From Nitrospirae bacterium RIFCSPHIGHO2_01_FULL_66_17 (lineage in GTDB: Bacteria; Nitrospirota; Nitrospiria; 2-01-FULL-66-17): DNA of 6,162 nucleotides. The stretch lies in contig MHEO01000007.1 in NCBI GenBank assembly GCA_001803875.1, forward strand, positions 32,342 through 38,503, given 5' to 3'. Under the pieces are notes generated by a model. That model was not told where the DNA came from, did not search any database, and worked only from the letters and a program-made list of their open reading frames with translations. Each line of letters starts with the position of its first letter. Positions within the stretch are counted from its first letter, which is position 1. The translations under genes were made by a program, and so were the position numbers. This document shows, piece by piece, positions 1 through 5,732 of this stretch.

Positions 1-1
1 G

Positions 2-661
2 ATCGGCGCGCACGTGGTGATCGAGGGCTGGACCGAGATCGGGGAGGCGTGCGCGTTTTCGCACTTCGTGTCGGCGGGGACGCCGCCGCAGGACCTCAAG
101 TTCGGCGGGGAGGAGAGCCGCCTGATCATCGGTCGCCACAATACCTTTCGTGAATTCGTCACGCTCAACCGGGGCACGCACCACGGCGGGGGCGTCACCC
201 GCATCGGCGACCACAACTTTTTCATGGCGTACGTCCACGTGGCCCACGACTGCCGGATCGGCCACCACGTGATCATGGCCAACGCCGCGACCCTGGCCGG
301 ACACATCGAGATCGGCGATCACGCCGTGCTGGGCGGGCTGACCGGTGTGCACCAGTTCGTCCGGATCGGCGCGTACGCGATGATCGGCGGATGCTCGGCG
401 GTCGCGCAGGACGTGCCGCCGTTCGTGTCGGCGGTCGGTAATCGGGCCAAGCTCTACGGGCTCAATCTGGTGGGCCTCAAGCGCAACGGCTTCAGCGACG
501 AGCGCCTCGCGGCGCTCAAGCGCGCCTACCGGCTGCTGTTCCAGTCCCACCTCCCGATCAAGGAAGGCGTCAAGCGGACGCGGGAGGAGCTGCCGGGCCA
601 GGCGGACGTCGAGGCGCTCGTTGGGTTCGTCGAAGTTTCGGAGCGGGGCATCAGTCGCTAG
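2..661 (+). CDS. lpxA: LpxA, UDP-N-acetylglucosamine 3-O-acyltransferase (5' truncated by window edge)
   Basis: LpxA transfers a 3-hydroxyacyl chain from ACP to the 3-position of UDP-GlcNAc, the first cytoplasmic step of lipid A synthesis. The reading frame is open from base 2, and alignment from memory with E. coli LpxA (262 residues) places the first visible residue near position 44, so about 43 N-terminal residues lie outside the window; the GTG at 14 is internal. Left-handed beta-helix hexapeptide repeats run through about base 430, followed by the C-terminal helical domain (GLNLVGLKRNGF). The catalytic histidine matching E. coli His125 is in VAHDC (codon 245-247). The AGH and VHQF histidines (E. 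coli His144, His160) are also present. The acyl-chain 'ruler' position (E. coli Gly173) is Gly, in IGGCS; from family knowledge I infer a long hydroxyacyl chain rather than C10. The protein ends GISR, like E. coli GLIR, so the TAG stop is at the expected place although a repeat element begins directly after it. Confidence 0.97.
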   Translation: MGAHVVIEGWTEIGEACAFSHFVSAGTPPQDLKFGGEESRLIIGRHNTFREFVTLNRGTHHGGGVTRIGDHNFFMAYVHVAHDCRIGHHVIMANAATLAGHIEIGDHAVLGGLTGVHQFVRIGAYAMIGGCSAVAQDVPPFVSAVGNRAKLYGLNLVGLKRNGFSDERLAALKRAYRLLFQSHLPIKEGVKRTREELPGQADVEALVGFVEVSERGISR

Positions 662-725
662 GGAGCCTGTCCATGAACGGCCATCTGCTGCGTTGTCAGT
701 CGGTCTTGCATGCTCACGTACGACC

Positions 726-778
726 TGTAGGGGCGGGTCGATGACCCGCCCTGGGCGAGGCATCGCCTCGCCCCTACA
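726..778. repeat. Three-armed cruciform repeat (two perfect hairpins within a closing stem)
   Basis: An outer stem TGTAG (726-730) pairs with CTACA (774-778). Between them lie two adjacent perfect 9-bp hairpins with 3-base loops. The first is 731-739 (GGGCGGGTC) with 743-751, loop GAT. The second is 753-761 (GGGCGAGGC) with 765-773, loop ATC. They are separated by a single T at 752. The loops are complementary (GAT and ATC), so the two stem-loops are related but not identical in stem sequence. Repeats of the GTAGGGGCG type are, to my knowledge, common dispersed elements in many environmental genomes. There is no T-run afterwards, so it does not look like an intrinsic terminator. Confidence 0.8.
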
Positions 779-857
779 AGGCGCGCAAGGCCTCCTTCCG
801 CCTTGCATCTGGCCATTGCTTCGCGACCTGCAAGGAGCCTGCGGCCGGATTGATATT

Positions 858-872
858 CGCGCCCTGGGCGCG
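858..872. repeat. Short perfect palindrome CGCGCCC-T-GGGCGCG
   Basis: Seven bases on each side of a single central T are perfectly complementary. It lies in the unpaired right-hand part of the MITE-like element and is followed at once by a short tandem repeat. With a one-base centre, only a shorter stem could form as RNA. No function can be assigned. Confidence 0.6.
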
Positions 873-874
873 CT

Positions 875-894
875 CAGGTTCCTGAACAGGTTCC
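875..894. repeat. Tandem CAGGTTCC repeat (12-base period)
   Basis: CAGGTTCC occurs at 875-882 and again at 887-894, separated by TGAA. The linked GTTC and GAAC also form a small inverted repeat. It sits in the right part of the intergenic element, about 50 bases upstream of lpxI. It could be a relic of the inserted element; nothing ties it to a regulator. Confidence 0.5.
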
Positions 895-940
895 GCCACC
901 AAATACTCGGACACACTCCTAGCGTGCGGACGCCGGTATC

Positions 941-1771
941 ATGATGAAAACCCTCGGCCTCATCGCCGGCAACGGCCGGTTCCCCCTGCTCTTCGCCGAC
1001 GCGGCGCGACAGGCGGGGTACCGCGTGACGGCGGTCGCTCACCGCGGCGAGACGCCCGAGGCGCTGCAAGACCGCGTGGACGAGCTGCACTGGATCAAGG
1101 TCGGCCAGATCGGGCATCTCATCGAGCATTTCAAGGCTGCGGGGGTGGAGACGGTCGTGATGGCGGGCGGGATCAAAAAGACGCGGATGTTCACGGAGTA
1201 TCGCCCCGACCTGCGCGCGCTCAAAGTGCTGGCGAAGGTCCGTCACTTCAAGGACGACGTCCTCCTGCGCGCCGTCGCCGACGAGTTGGAGTCGGAAGGG
1301 ATCGCCGTCGGCGACGCGACGCAGTACTTGCCGAGCCTGATCGCCGAGGCCGGCGTGCTGACCACGCGCCCGTCGGCCGAGCAGTGGGAGGACATCCGTT
1401 TCGGCGCCGTGATGGTCAAGGCCGTCGGGCGGTTGGAGATCGGCCAGTGCGTGGTGGTGAAGAATCGGATGGTGCTGGCGGTGGAGGCGATCGAGGGCAC
1501 CGACGAGGCGATCCGTCGCGGCGGGCGGCTCGCCCACGGCGGCGCGGTGGTCGTCAAGATGGCCAAACCGCAGCAGGATCTGCGCTTCGACATCCCCGCA
1601 GTGGGGCCGACGACCATCGCGTCGATGCAGGAGGTCGGGGCGGCGGTCCTGGCGGTGGAAGCCGGCAAGACCTTGATGCTCGACAAGGCGGAGCTGCTGG
1701 AGGCGGCGCGGAAGGCGAAGATCGCGGTCGTCGGGATCGCCGGAGACGACTGCGAGGAGTGCCATGAGTAG
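941..1771 (+). CDS. lpxI: LpxI, UDP-2,3-diacylglucosamine pyrophosphatase
   Basis: LpxI hydrolyses UDP-2,3-diacylglucosamine to lipid X (2,3-diacylglucosamine 1-phosphate) and UMP, the step done by LpxH in E. coli. The 276-residue protein matches the family's length of about 280. The N-terminal domain opens with LGLIAGNGRFP (residues 5-15), carries MAGGIKKT (74-81) and ALKVL (93-97), and has KDDVLLR (104-110), close to the KGDDALLR segment of Caulobacter LpxI. The C-terminal domain has GRLEIGQ (163-169), LAVEAIEGTDEAIRR (179-193), MAKPQQDLRFDIPAVGP (207-223) and TIASM. Asp217 in RFDIP corresponds to the aspartate shown to be essential in Caulobacter LpxI (Asp225). ATG at 941 and ATG at 944 are both possible starts and no strong ribosome binding site precedes either. 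The stop overlaps the next gene's start by 8 bases. Location between lpxA and lpxB is the usual setting for lpxI. Confidence 0.95.
   Translation: MMKTLGLIAGNGRFPLLFADAARQAGYRVTAVAHRGETPEALQDRVDELHWIKVGQIGHLIEHFKAAGVETVVMAGGIKKTRMFTEYRPDLRALKVLAKVRHFKDDVLLRAVADELESEGIAVGDATQYLPSLIAEAGVLTTRPSAEQWEDIRFGAVMVKAVGRLEIGQCVVVKNRMVLAVEAIEGTDEAIRRGGRLAHGGAVVVKMAKPQQDLRFDIPAVGPTTIASMQEVGAAVLAVEAGKTLMLDKAELLEAARKAKIAVVGIAGDDCEECHE
1754..1759 (+). promoter_or_regulatory. Shine-Dalgarno sequence for the Gfo/Idh/MocA gene
   Basis: GAGGAG lies inside the lpxI coding region, four bases before the ATG at 1764. It supports that start, and no other ATG, GTG or TTG occurs in frame between it and the Rossmann motif. 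Confidence 0.75.
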
Positions 1772-2750
1772 CGCGAAGCCACTATCCAGCGTCACGCGAG
1801 ACCGGATCAAGGTCGGCGTCATCGGCGTCGGCTACCTCGGACGGCACCACGCGAGGCTCTACGCCGAGCTGCCGGGGGCGACGCTGGTGGGCGTGGCCGA
1901 CGTCGACGCAGGGCGACTGGCCGAGATTGCGGCGGCGACCGGGGCGGAGGGGTTCGCGGACTACCGGGACCTCCTGGCCAAGGTCGACGCCGTGAGCGTG
2001 GTGGTGCCGACCACCCTGCACCATCAGGTGGCGAAGACGTGCCTCGACGCAGGGGTGGACGTGCTGCTGGAGAAGCCGATGACGGTCACGATCGAGGAGG
2101 CCGACGAACTGATCGCGCTGGCTGACGCGAAGGGCCGCCTCATCCAGATCGGCCACCTCGAGCGGTTCAACGGCGCGGTGCTGGCGCTCGCGCCCCGGCT
2201 GACCGCGCCGCGATTCATCGAATCGCACCGGCTCGGCCCGTTCGTCGGGCGGGGCACCGACGTGCACGTCATCCTGGACCTCATGATTCACGATCTGGAC
2301 ATCATCATGAGTCTCGTCCGCTCGCCGATCACCGAGATCCGCGCGGTCGGCGTGCCGGTGCTGACCACCAACATCGACATCGCGAACGCCCGGCTGGAGT
2401 TCGCGGACGGCTGCGTGGCCAACGTGACGGCGAGCCGCGTGTCCAAGGATGCGCTGCGCAAGCTCCGCATCTTTCAGTCCGACGCGTACTTTTCCCTCGA
2501 TTACCAGAAGCAGGAGGTCGTGATGGCCCGCCGGATCGGGGCGGCGACGGCCACCGGGATCCCCGCGATCGACGTGCAGACCCTCGCCATCGAGAAGGAG
2601 GAGCCGCTCAAATTGCAGCTCGCGGCGTTCCTGGAATGCGTGGCGACGCGGCGGGCCCCGCTGGTGTCGGGTCGCGAGGGCCGCGAGGCATTGCGCGTGG
2701 CCCTCGACGTGCTGCGGTGCATCGAGGGCGCGCCGCGCGGGGCGCCCTGA
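1764..2750 (+). CDS. Gfo/Idh/MocA-family NAD(P)-dependent oxidoreductase in the lipid A operon
   Basis: This is a 328-residue oxidoreductase of the Gfo/Idh/MocA family, which acts on sugars and sugar nucleotides with NAD(P). The N-terminal Rossmann domain shows GVGYLG (residues 21-26) as the GxGxxG nucleotide-binding motif, an acidic residue ending the second strand (VADVD, 44-48), VVPT (80-83) and the family hallmark EKP (103-105). The C-terminal domain has DLMIHDLDI (172-180), where His176 is in the position of the usual catalytic histidine and Lys104 is the other likely active-site residue. From known biology, GnnA of Acidithiobacillus ferrooxidans belongs to this family, is encoded between lpxA and lpxB, and oxidises the 3-position of UDP-GlcNAc so that GnnB can aminate it. 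No GnnB-like aminotransferase is visible here, so the GnnA role is only a hypothesis. The first 13 or so residues precede the usual start of the Rossmann strand and are encoded by a dispersed repeat. The gene overlaps lpxI by 8 bases and ends two bases before lpxB. Confidence 0.92.
   Translation: MSSAKPLSSVTRDRIKVGVIGVGYLGRHHARLYAELPGATLVGVADVDAGRLAEIAAATGAEGFADYRDLLAKVDAVSVVVPTTLHHQVAKTCLDAGVDVLLEKPMTVTIEEADELIALADAKGRLIQIGHLERFNGAVLALAPRLTAPRFIESHRLGPFVGRGTDVHVILDLMIHDLDIIMSLVRSPITEIRAVGVPVLTTNIDIANARLEFADGCVANVTASRVSKDALRKLRIFQSDAYFSLDYQKQEVVMARRIGAATATGIPAIDVQTLAIEKEEPLKLQLAAFLECVATRRAPLVSGREGREALRVALDVLRCIEGAPRGAP
1771..1807. repeat. 37-base dispersed repeat, copy A (5' end of oxidoreductase gene)
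   Basis: This stretch, from GCGCGAAGCC to CCGGAT, matches 3901-3937 at 34 of 37 positions; the differences are at 1783, 1798 and 1803. It encodes about residues 3-15 of the oxidoreductase, ahead of the conserved Rossmann core, and its first base is the last base of the lpxI stop codon. Similarity stops sharply at both ends. Compared with copy B it lacks the outer left arm and outer right arm, so only a weak internal ATCC/GGAT hairpin remains. Confidence 0.85.
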
Positions 2751-2752
2751 CC

Positions 2753-3970
2753 ATGGCGCGCGTGGTCCTCATCGCGGGCGAGGCGTCCGGCGACGCGCAC
2801 GGGGGGAAGCTCGCCCGCGCCCTGCTCGAGCGGGATCCGACGCTGGTGCTGGAGGGCATCGGGGGCGCCGAGATGGAGAAGGCGGGCGTCCGCCTCCTGC
2901 ACGACATCCGCCACCTCGGGGTGGTCGGCGTGGTCGAGGTGCTCTCGCAGTGGCGGGCGATCTGGCGCGCGTACCGGGATCTGCGCGCGCGGCTGCGCGC
3001 GGCGCCGCCGGCCGCGGTCGTGCTCATCGACTACCCCGATTTCAACCTGCGGATCGCGCGCGTCGCCAAGGGGTTCGGCATTCCCGTCGTGTATTACGTG
3101 AGCCCCCAGATCTGGGCGTGGCGCCCCGGACGTCTCGCGGCGATCGCGGCGCGCGTCGACCTCATGCTGCTCCTCTTTCGTTTTGAGCTCGACGTCTATC
3201 GGGAGGCGGGCGTGCCGTGCCGCTGGGTCGGCCACCCGCTGCTCGACGACGCGGTGTCCGACGGCGATCAGGAGACGTTCGCGCGCCGGCATCGACTGGC
3301 CCCGGGCGAGCGCGTGCTGGGGCTGCTGCCCGGGAGTCGGGCGCTGGAAGTGTCCCAGTTGCTGCCGACAATGCTGGACGCCGCGGAGCGCCTCCACGCC
3401 GGGGGACGGCTCGATCGCGTCCTGATCGCCGCCGCCCCGTCGATCGACATCGGCCTGATCGAAACCGCGCTGGAACGGACGGGCGGGTTCCGCACCCGCG
3501 TGACGGTGGCCGCCGGCGAAGCGGCGGGCGTGCTCCGCGCCTCGCGGGCGGCAGTGGTCGCGTCGGGCACGGCGACCCTGCAGGCCGCGGTGCTCGGCAC
3601 GCCCCTGGTGATGGTCTACCGGGTGTCGCCGCTCACCGCGTGGATCGCGCGCCGCCTGGTCACGGCCCCGCACCTGGCGCTGGTCAACGTGGTCGCCGGG
3701 CGTCGGGTGGTGCCCGAGCTGGTGCAGGAGGCGATGACCGCGGAGCGCATCGCGGCCGAGGCGGGCCGCCTGCTCGTCGACGACCGCGCGGCGGCTGCGA
3801 TGAAGGCGGAACTCGCCGGCGTGCGGGCCGCGCTGGGCGAGCCGGGGGCGTCGGCGCGGGCGGCGGAGGCAATCTTGGAGTTGCTCGGCTCTAGCGTGAC
3901 GCGCGAAGCCACGATCCAGCGTCACGCTAGACTGGATAGCGGCTTCGCGCGGGGGGGGAACCGTGGGTAG
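2753..3970 (+). CDS. lpxB: LpxB, lipid A disaccharide synthase
   Basis: LpxB is a peripheral membrane glycosyltransferase (family GT19, GT-B fold) that joins UDP-2,3-diacylglucosamine and lipid X into the beta-1,6-linked lipid A disaccharide. Recognisable segments are LIAGEASGD (6-14), GVVEVL (59-64), LIDYPDFNLRIA (91-102), YYVSPQIWAWRPGR (114-127), CRWVGHPLLD (156-165), LGLLPGSRALEV (189-200), VVASGTATLQA (268-278), MVYRVSP (287-293) and VNVVAGRRVVPELVQE (311-326). The usual 'PFE' before the tyrosine is RFE here (143-145). I start it at the ATG at 2753, two bases after the previous stop, because the catalytic N-terminal motif begins directly there; the frame stays open further upstream, but that part lies inside the previous gene. 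Length is 405 residues against 382 in E. coli. The conserved protein seems to end at LELLG (379); the last 26 residues come from the inverted-repeat region. The stop overlaps msbA by 8 bases. Confidence 0.96.
   Translation: MARVVLIAGEASGDAHGGKLARALLERDPTLVLEGIGGAEMEKAGVRLLHDIRHLGVVGVVEVLSQWRAIWRAYRDLRARLRAAPPAAVVLIDYPDFNLRIARVAKGFGIPVVYYVSPQIWAWRPGRLAAIAARVDLMLLLFRFELDVYREAGVPCRWVGHPLLDDAVSDGDQETFARRHRLAPGERVLGLLPGSRALEVSQLLPTMLDAAERLHAGGRLDRVLIAAAPSIDIGLIETALERTGGFRTRVTVAAGEAAGVLRASRAAVVASGTATLQAAVLGTPLVMVYRVSPLTAWIARRLVTAPHLALVNVVAGRRVVPELVQEAMTAERIAAEAGRLLVDDRAAAAMKAELAGVRAALGEPGASARAAEAILELLGSSVTREATIQRHARLDSGFARGGNRG
3890..3950. repeat. Overlapping inverted repeats at the lpxB/msbA junction
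   Basis: Two interleaved inverted repeats are present. In the first, 3890-3902 (TCTAGCGTGACGC) is perfectly complementary to 3919-3931 over 13 bp. In the second, 3901-3910 (GCGCGAAGCC) is complementary to 3941-3950 over 10 bp and is extended by ATCCAG (3914-3919) with CTGGAT (3932-3937). The right arm of the first lies inside the loop of the second, so in RNA they form either two mutually exclusive hairpins or a pseudoknot. All of it lies in the 3' end of lpxB and ends 12 bases before the msbA start codon. Confidence 0.85.
3901..3937. repeat. 37-base dispersed repeat, copy B (3' end of lpxB)
   Basis: This is the second copy of the sequence at 1771-1807, 34 of 37 bases identical. Here it is embedded in the larger inverted-repeat structure and encodes part of the LpxB C-terminal extension (TREATIQRHARLD). 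The reading frame relative to the repeat differs from that of copy A, so the peptides are unrelated while the nucleotides are conserved. Confidence 0.85.
3951..3958 (+). promoter_or_regulatory. Run of eight G serving as probable msbA ribosome binding region
   Basis: Eight consecutive G lie four bases (AACC) before the GTG start at 3963. This is the only purine-rich stretch near that start and probably acts as a non-standard Shine-Dalgarno sequence. It is inside the lpxB reading frame, eight to twelve bases before its stop, so a length change would alter only the last few LpxB residues. Confidence 0.5.
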
Positions 3971-5732
3971 CGGGGCGACCGGCCGCTGGCCGGTGTTTCG
4001 GCGCCTGCTGCGGTATGTGACACCGTACTGGGGACGCTTTGCCGTCGCGTCCCTGTGCGCGGTGGGCGTGTCGCTGCTCACCGCGGCGAACGCGTGGCTG
4101 GTCAAGCCGGTGCTGGACGGGATCTTCGTCGAGCGCAACACGGCGATGCTCGCGATCCTTCCGTTCGCGATCGTTGCGGTGGCCGTGACCAAGCGGGCCT
4201 TCCAGTTCGCGCACGTCTACCTGATGGGGTACACCGGCAACCGGATCGTCACCGACGTCCGCGACGCGCTGTACCAGCACATCCTCAAGCTCTCGGTCAC
4301 GTTTCACACCGCGCACTCCACCGGCCGATTGATGTCCAACGTGACGAACGACGTGGCGCTGATGCAGCGCGCGATGTCGGGGGTGCTCAAGGACCTGATC
4401 CAGCAGCCGCTGACGCTGCTGGCGCTCATGGGGGTGATCGTCTACCAGAACTGGCGGATGGCGCTGATCGCGATCGCGGTGCTGCCGCTGGGGTATTACC
4501 CGATGATCCGGCTGGGCCGGCGGCTCAAGCGCCTCGCGCACGCCGGCCAGGAGCGGGCGGCGGAGCTGTCCTCGATCCTGCAGGAGACGTTCTCGGGGAT
4601 TCGCGTGGTCAAGGCGTTCGGCGCCGAGGCCTTCGAGGCCGGGCGTCTGCGCGACACCAACCTCCGGTATTTCCGCAACACGATGAAGGTCACCACCGTC
4701 TCCGAGCTTGCGCCCGCGATCATGGAGGTGCTGGGCGCCATCGGCGGCGCGGCGGTGATCGCCTACGGCGGCTACGCGGTCATCTCCGGCCAGATGACCA
4801 CCGGCGCATTCTTCTCGTTCCTTACCGCGTCGTTCCTCATGTACGCCCCCATCCGCATCCTGTCGGCGGCCAACAACGCGATCCTGTCGGCGTCGGCCGC
4901 GGCCGAGCGGGTCTTCGCGATCCTCGACGTCGAGACCGAGGAGGGGAAGGACCGCGGCCACCGCGAGTTGGACGGCGTGCGCGAGGCGATCGAGTTCCGC
5001 GACGTGGCCTTCGCGTATGACGGTGGCGACCGGGAGACCCTGAAGGGGGTCACCCTGCGGGTCCGGGCGGGGGAGGTGGTGGCGGTGGTCGGCACCAGCG
5101 GGAGCGGCAAGACGACCCTGGTGAACCTCATCCCCCGCTTCATCGAACCGACGCGCGGCGCGATCTTCATCGACGGCGTGGATCTCCGCGAATTCCGGCT
5201 CGCCGCGCTCAGGCGGCGGATCGGCATCGTGAGCCAGGAGATCGTCCTGTTCGACGACACCGTGCGCAACAACATCGCCTACGGGATGGACGACGTCGCA
5301 GAGGCCGACGTCGTCAGGGCTGCCGAGGCGGCGTACGCCCACCCGTTCATCCTCCGGCTGGTGGAGGGATACGACACGGTCATCGGCGAGCGAGGCGTCA
5401 CGTTGTCGGGCGGCGAGCGCCAGCGACTGGCGATCGCGCGGGCGCTGCTCCGCGACCCCCCGATCCTGATTCTGGATGAGGCGACGTCTGCGCTGGACGC
5501 CGAATCGGAGGCGACCGTGCAGCGCGCGCTGGCGAACCTCATGGCCAACCGGACCACCTTCGTCATCGCCCACCGCCTCTCCACCGTGCAGCGGGCGAGT
5601 CGGATTGTGGTCCTCGACCGCGGCACGATCGCGGAGGAGGGCACCCACGAAAGCCTGCTCGCCCGGCGGGGAATCTACGCCCACCTCTATCGGATACAGT
5701 TCGAGCCCGAGGCGCGCTATGCCGAACCGTGA
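3963..5732 (+). CDS. msbA: MsbA-type lipid A export ABC transporter, fused permease/ATPase
   Basis: A 589-residue half-transporter (E. coli MsbA is 582) that works as a homodimer in the inner membrane and flips core-lipid A to the periplasmic leaflet using ATP. The type I exporter membrane domain covers about residues 15-320. Its hydrophobic segments lie near 26-47, 62-77, 140-161, 165-182, 251-273 and 280-297, with the coupling segment LQETFSGIRVVKAFGAE (206-222). The ATPase domain has Walker A GTSGSGKT (377-384), Q-loop Gln425 in VSQE, signature LSGGERQ (481-487), Walker B ILILDEATSALD (501-512) with catalytic Glu506, and H-loop His537 in IAHRLS, so it looks fully functional. The GTG at 3963 is preferred: it follows the G-run closely and overlaps lpxB by 8 bases; a GTG at 3993 is a less likely alternative. 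Position right after lpxB supports MsbA over other exporters of the family. Confidence 0.94.
   Translation: MGSGATGRWPVFRRLLRYVTPYWGRFAVASLCAVGVSLLTAANAWLVKPVLDGIFVERNTAMLAILPFAIVAVAVTKRAFQFAHVYLMGYTGNRIVTDVRDALYQHILKLSVTFHTAHSTGRLMSNVTNDVALMQRAMSGVLKDLIQQPLTLLALMGVIVYQNWRMALIAIAVLPLGYYPMIRLGRRLKRLAHAGQERAAELSSILQETFSGIRVVKAFGAEAFEAGRLRDTNLRYFRNTMKVTTVSELAPAIMEVLGAIGGAAVIAYGGYAVISGQMTTGAFFSFLTASFLMYAPIRILSAANNAILSASAAAERVFAILDVETEEGKDRGHRELDGVREAIEFRDVAFAYDGGDRETLKGVTLRVRAGEVVAVVGTSGSGKTTLVNLIPRFIEPTRGAIFIDGVDLREFRLAALRRRIGIVSQEIVLFDDTVRNNIAYGMDDVAEADVVRAAEAAYAHPFILRLVEGYDTVIGERGVTLSGGERQRLAIARALLRDPPILILDEATSALDAESEATVQRALANLMANRTTFVIAHRLSTVQRASRIVVLDRGTIAEEGTHESLLARRGIYAHLYRIQFEPEARYAEP
5709..5712 (+). 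promoter_or_regulatory. Short Shine-Dalgarno for the DUF374 gene
   Basis: GAGG lies six bases before the ATG at 5719, within the end of msbA. It supports that start and translational coupling to msbA. Confidence 0.55.

Larger units (their letters stand above)
662..919. mobile_element. Decayed MITE-like palindromic element between lpxA and lpxI
   Basis: This fills nearly all of the 279-base gap between lpxA and lpxI, and I see no credible gene in it. The ends form an imperfect inverted repeat: GGAGCCTGTCC at 662-672 matches the reverse complement of 909-919 at 9 of 11 positions. CTAG stands on both sides (658-661 and 919-922, the second sharing one base with the right end), so the target duplication is either CTAG or TAG. 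Inside, 676-695 and 801-817 form a second imperfect inverted pair (AACGGCCA against TGGCCATT), and the arms continue inward through CTTGC-type matches to the cruciform at 726-778. Bases 818-908 have no partner on the left and may be a separate insertion. There is no transposase, so if mobile it was moved in trans. The family is not identified; a YTAR-type target would suit the IS5 group, which is only an inference. Confidence 0.6.

Noticed and set aside
726..778. Intrinsic terminator after lpxA
   Set aside because: The hairpins are strong, but no T-rich stretch follows, and essential genes of the same pathway lie downstream in tight coupling.
726..778. CRISPR-like array
   Set aside because: There are only palindromic arms, no regularly spaced direct repeats with unique spacers, and no cas genes.
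850..906. Possible lpxI promoter (TTGATA at 850, AAATAC at 901)
   Set aside because: The two boxes are too far apart to work together and neither has a fitting partner at 16-18 bases.
919..926. CTAGCGTG shared with the 3891 repeat arm
   Set aside because: Only eight bases match before the sequences diverge, so chance or coincidence of the CTAG flank is enough to explain it.
621..944. Plus-strand open frame of 107 codons across the lpxA-lpxI gap
   Set aside because: It begins inside lpxA in another frame and runs through hairpins and repeats of the MITE-like element; there is no ribosome binding site or recognisable protein.
2501..4192. Long open frame on the minus strand (563 codons)
   Set aside because: It is antisense to lpxB, with shadow-type composition and no family resemblance.
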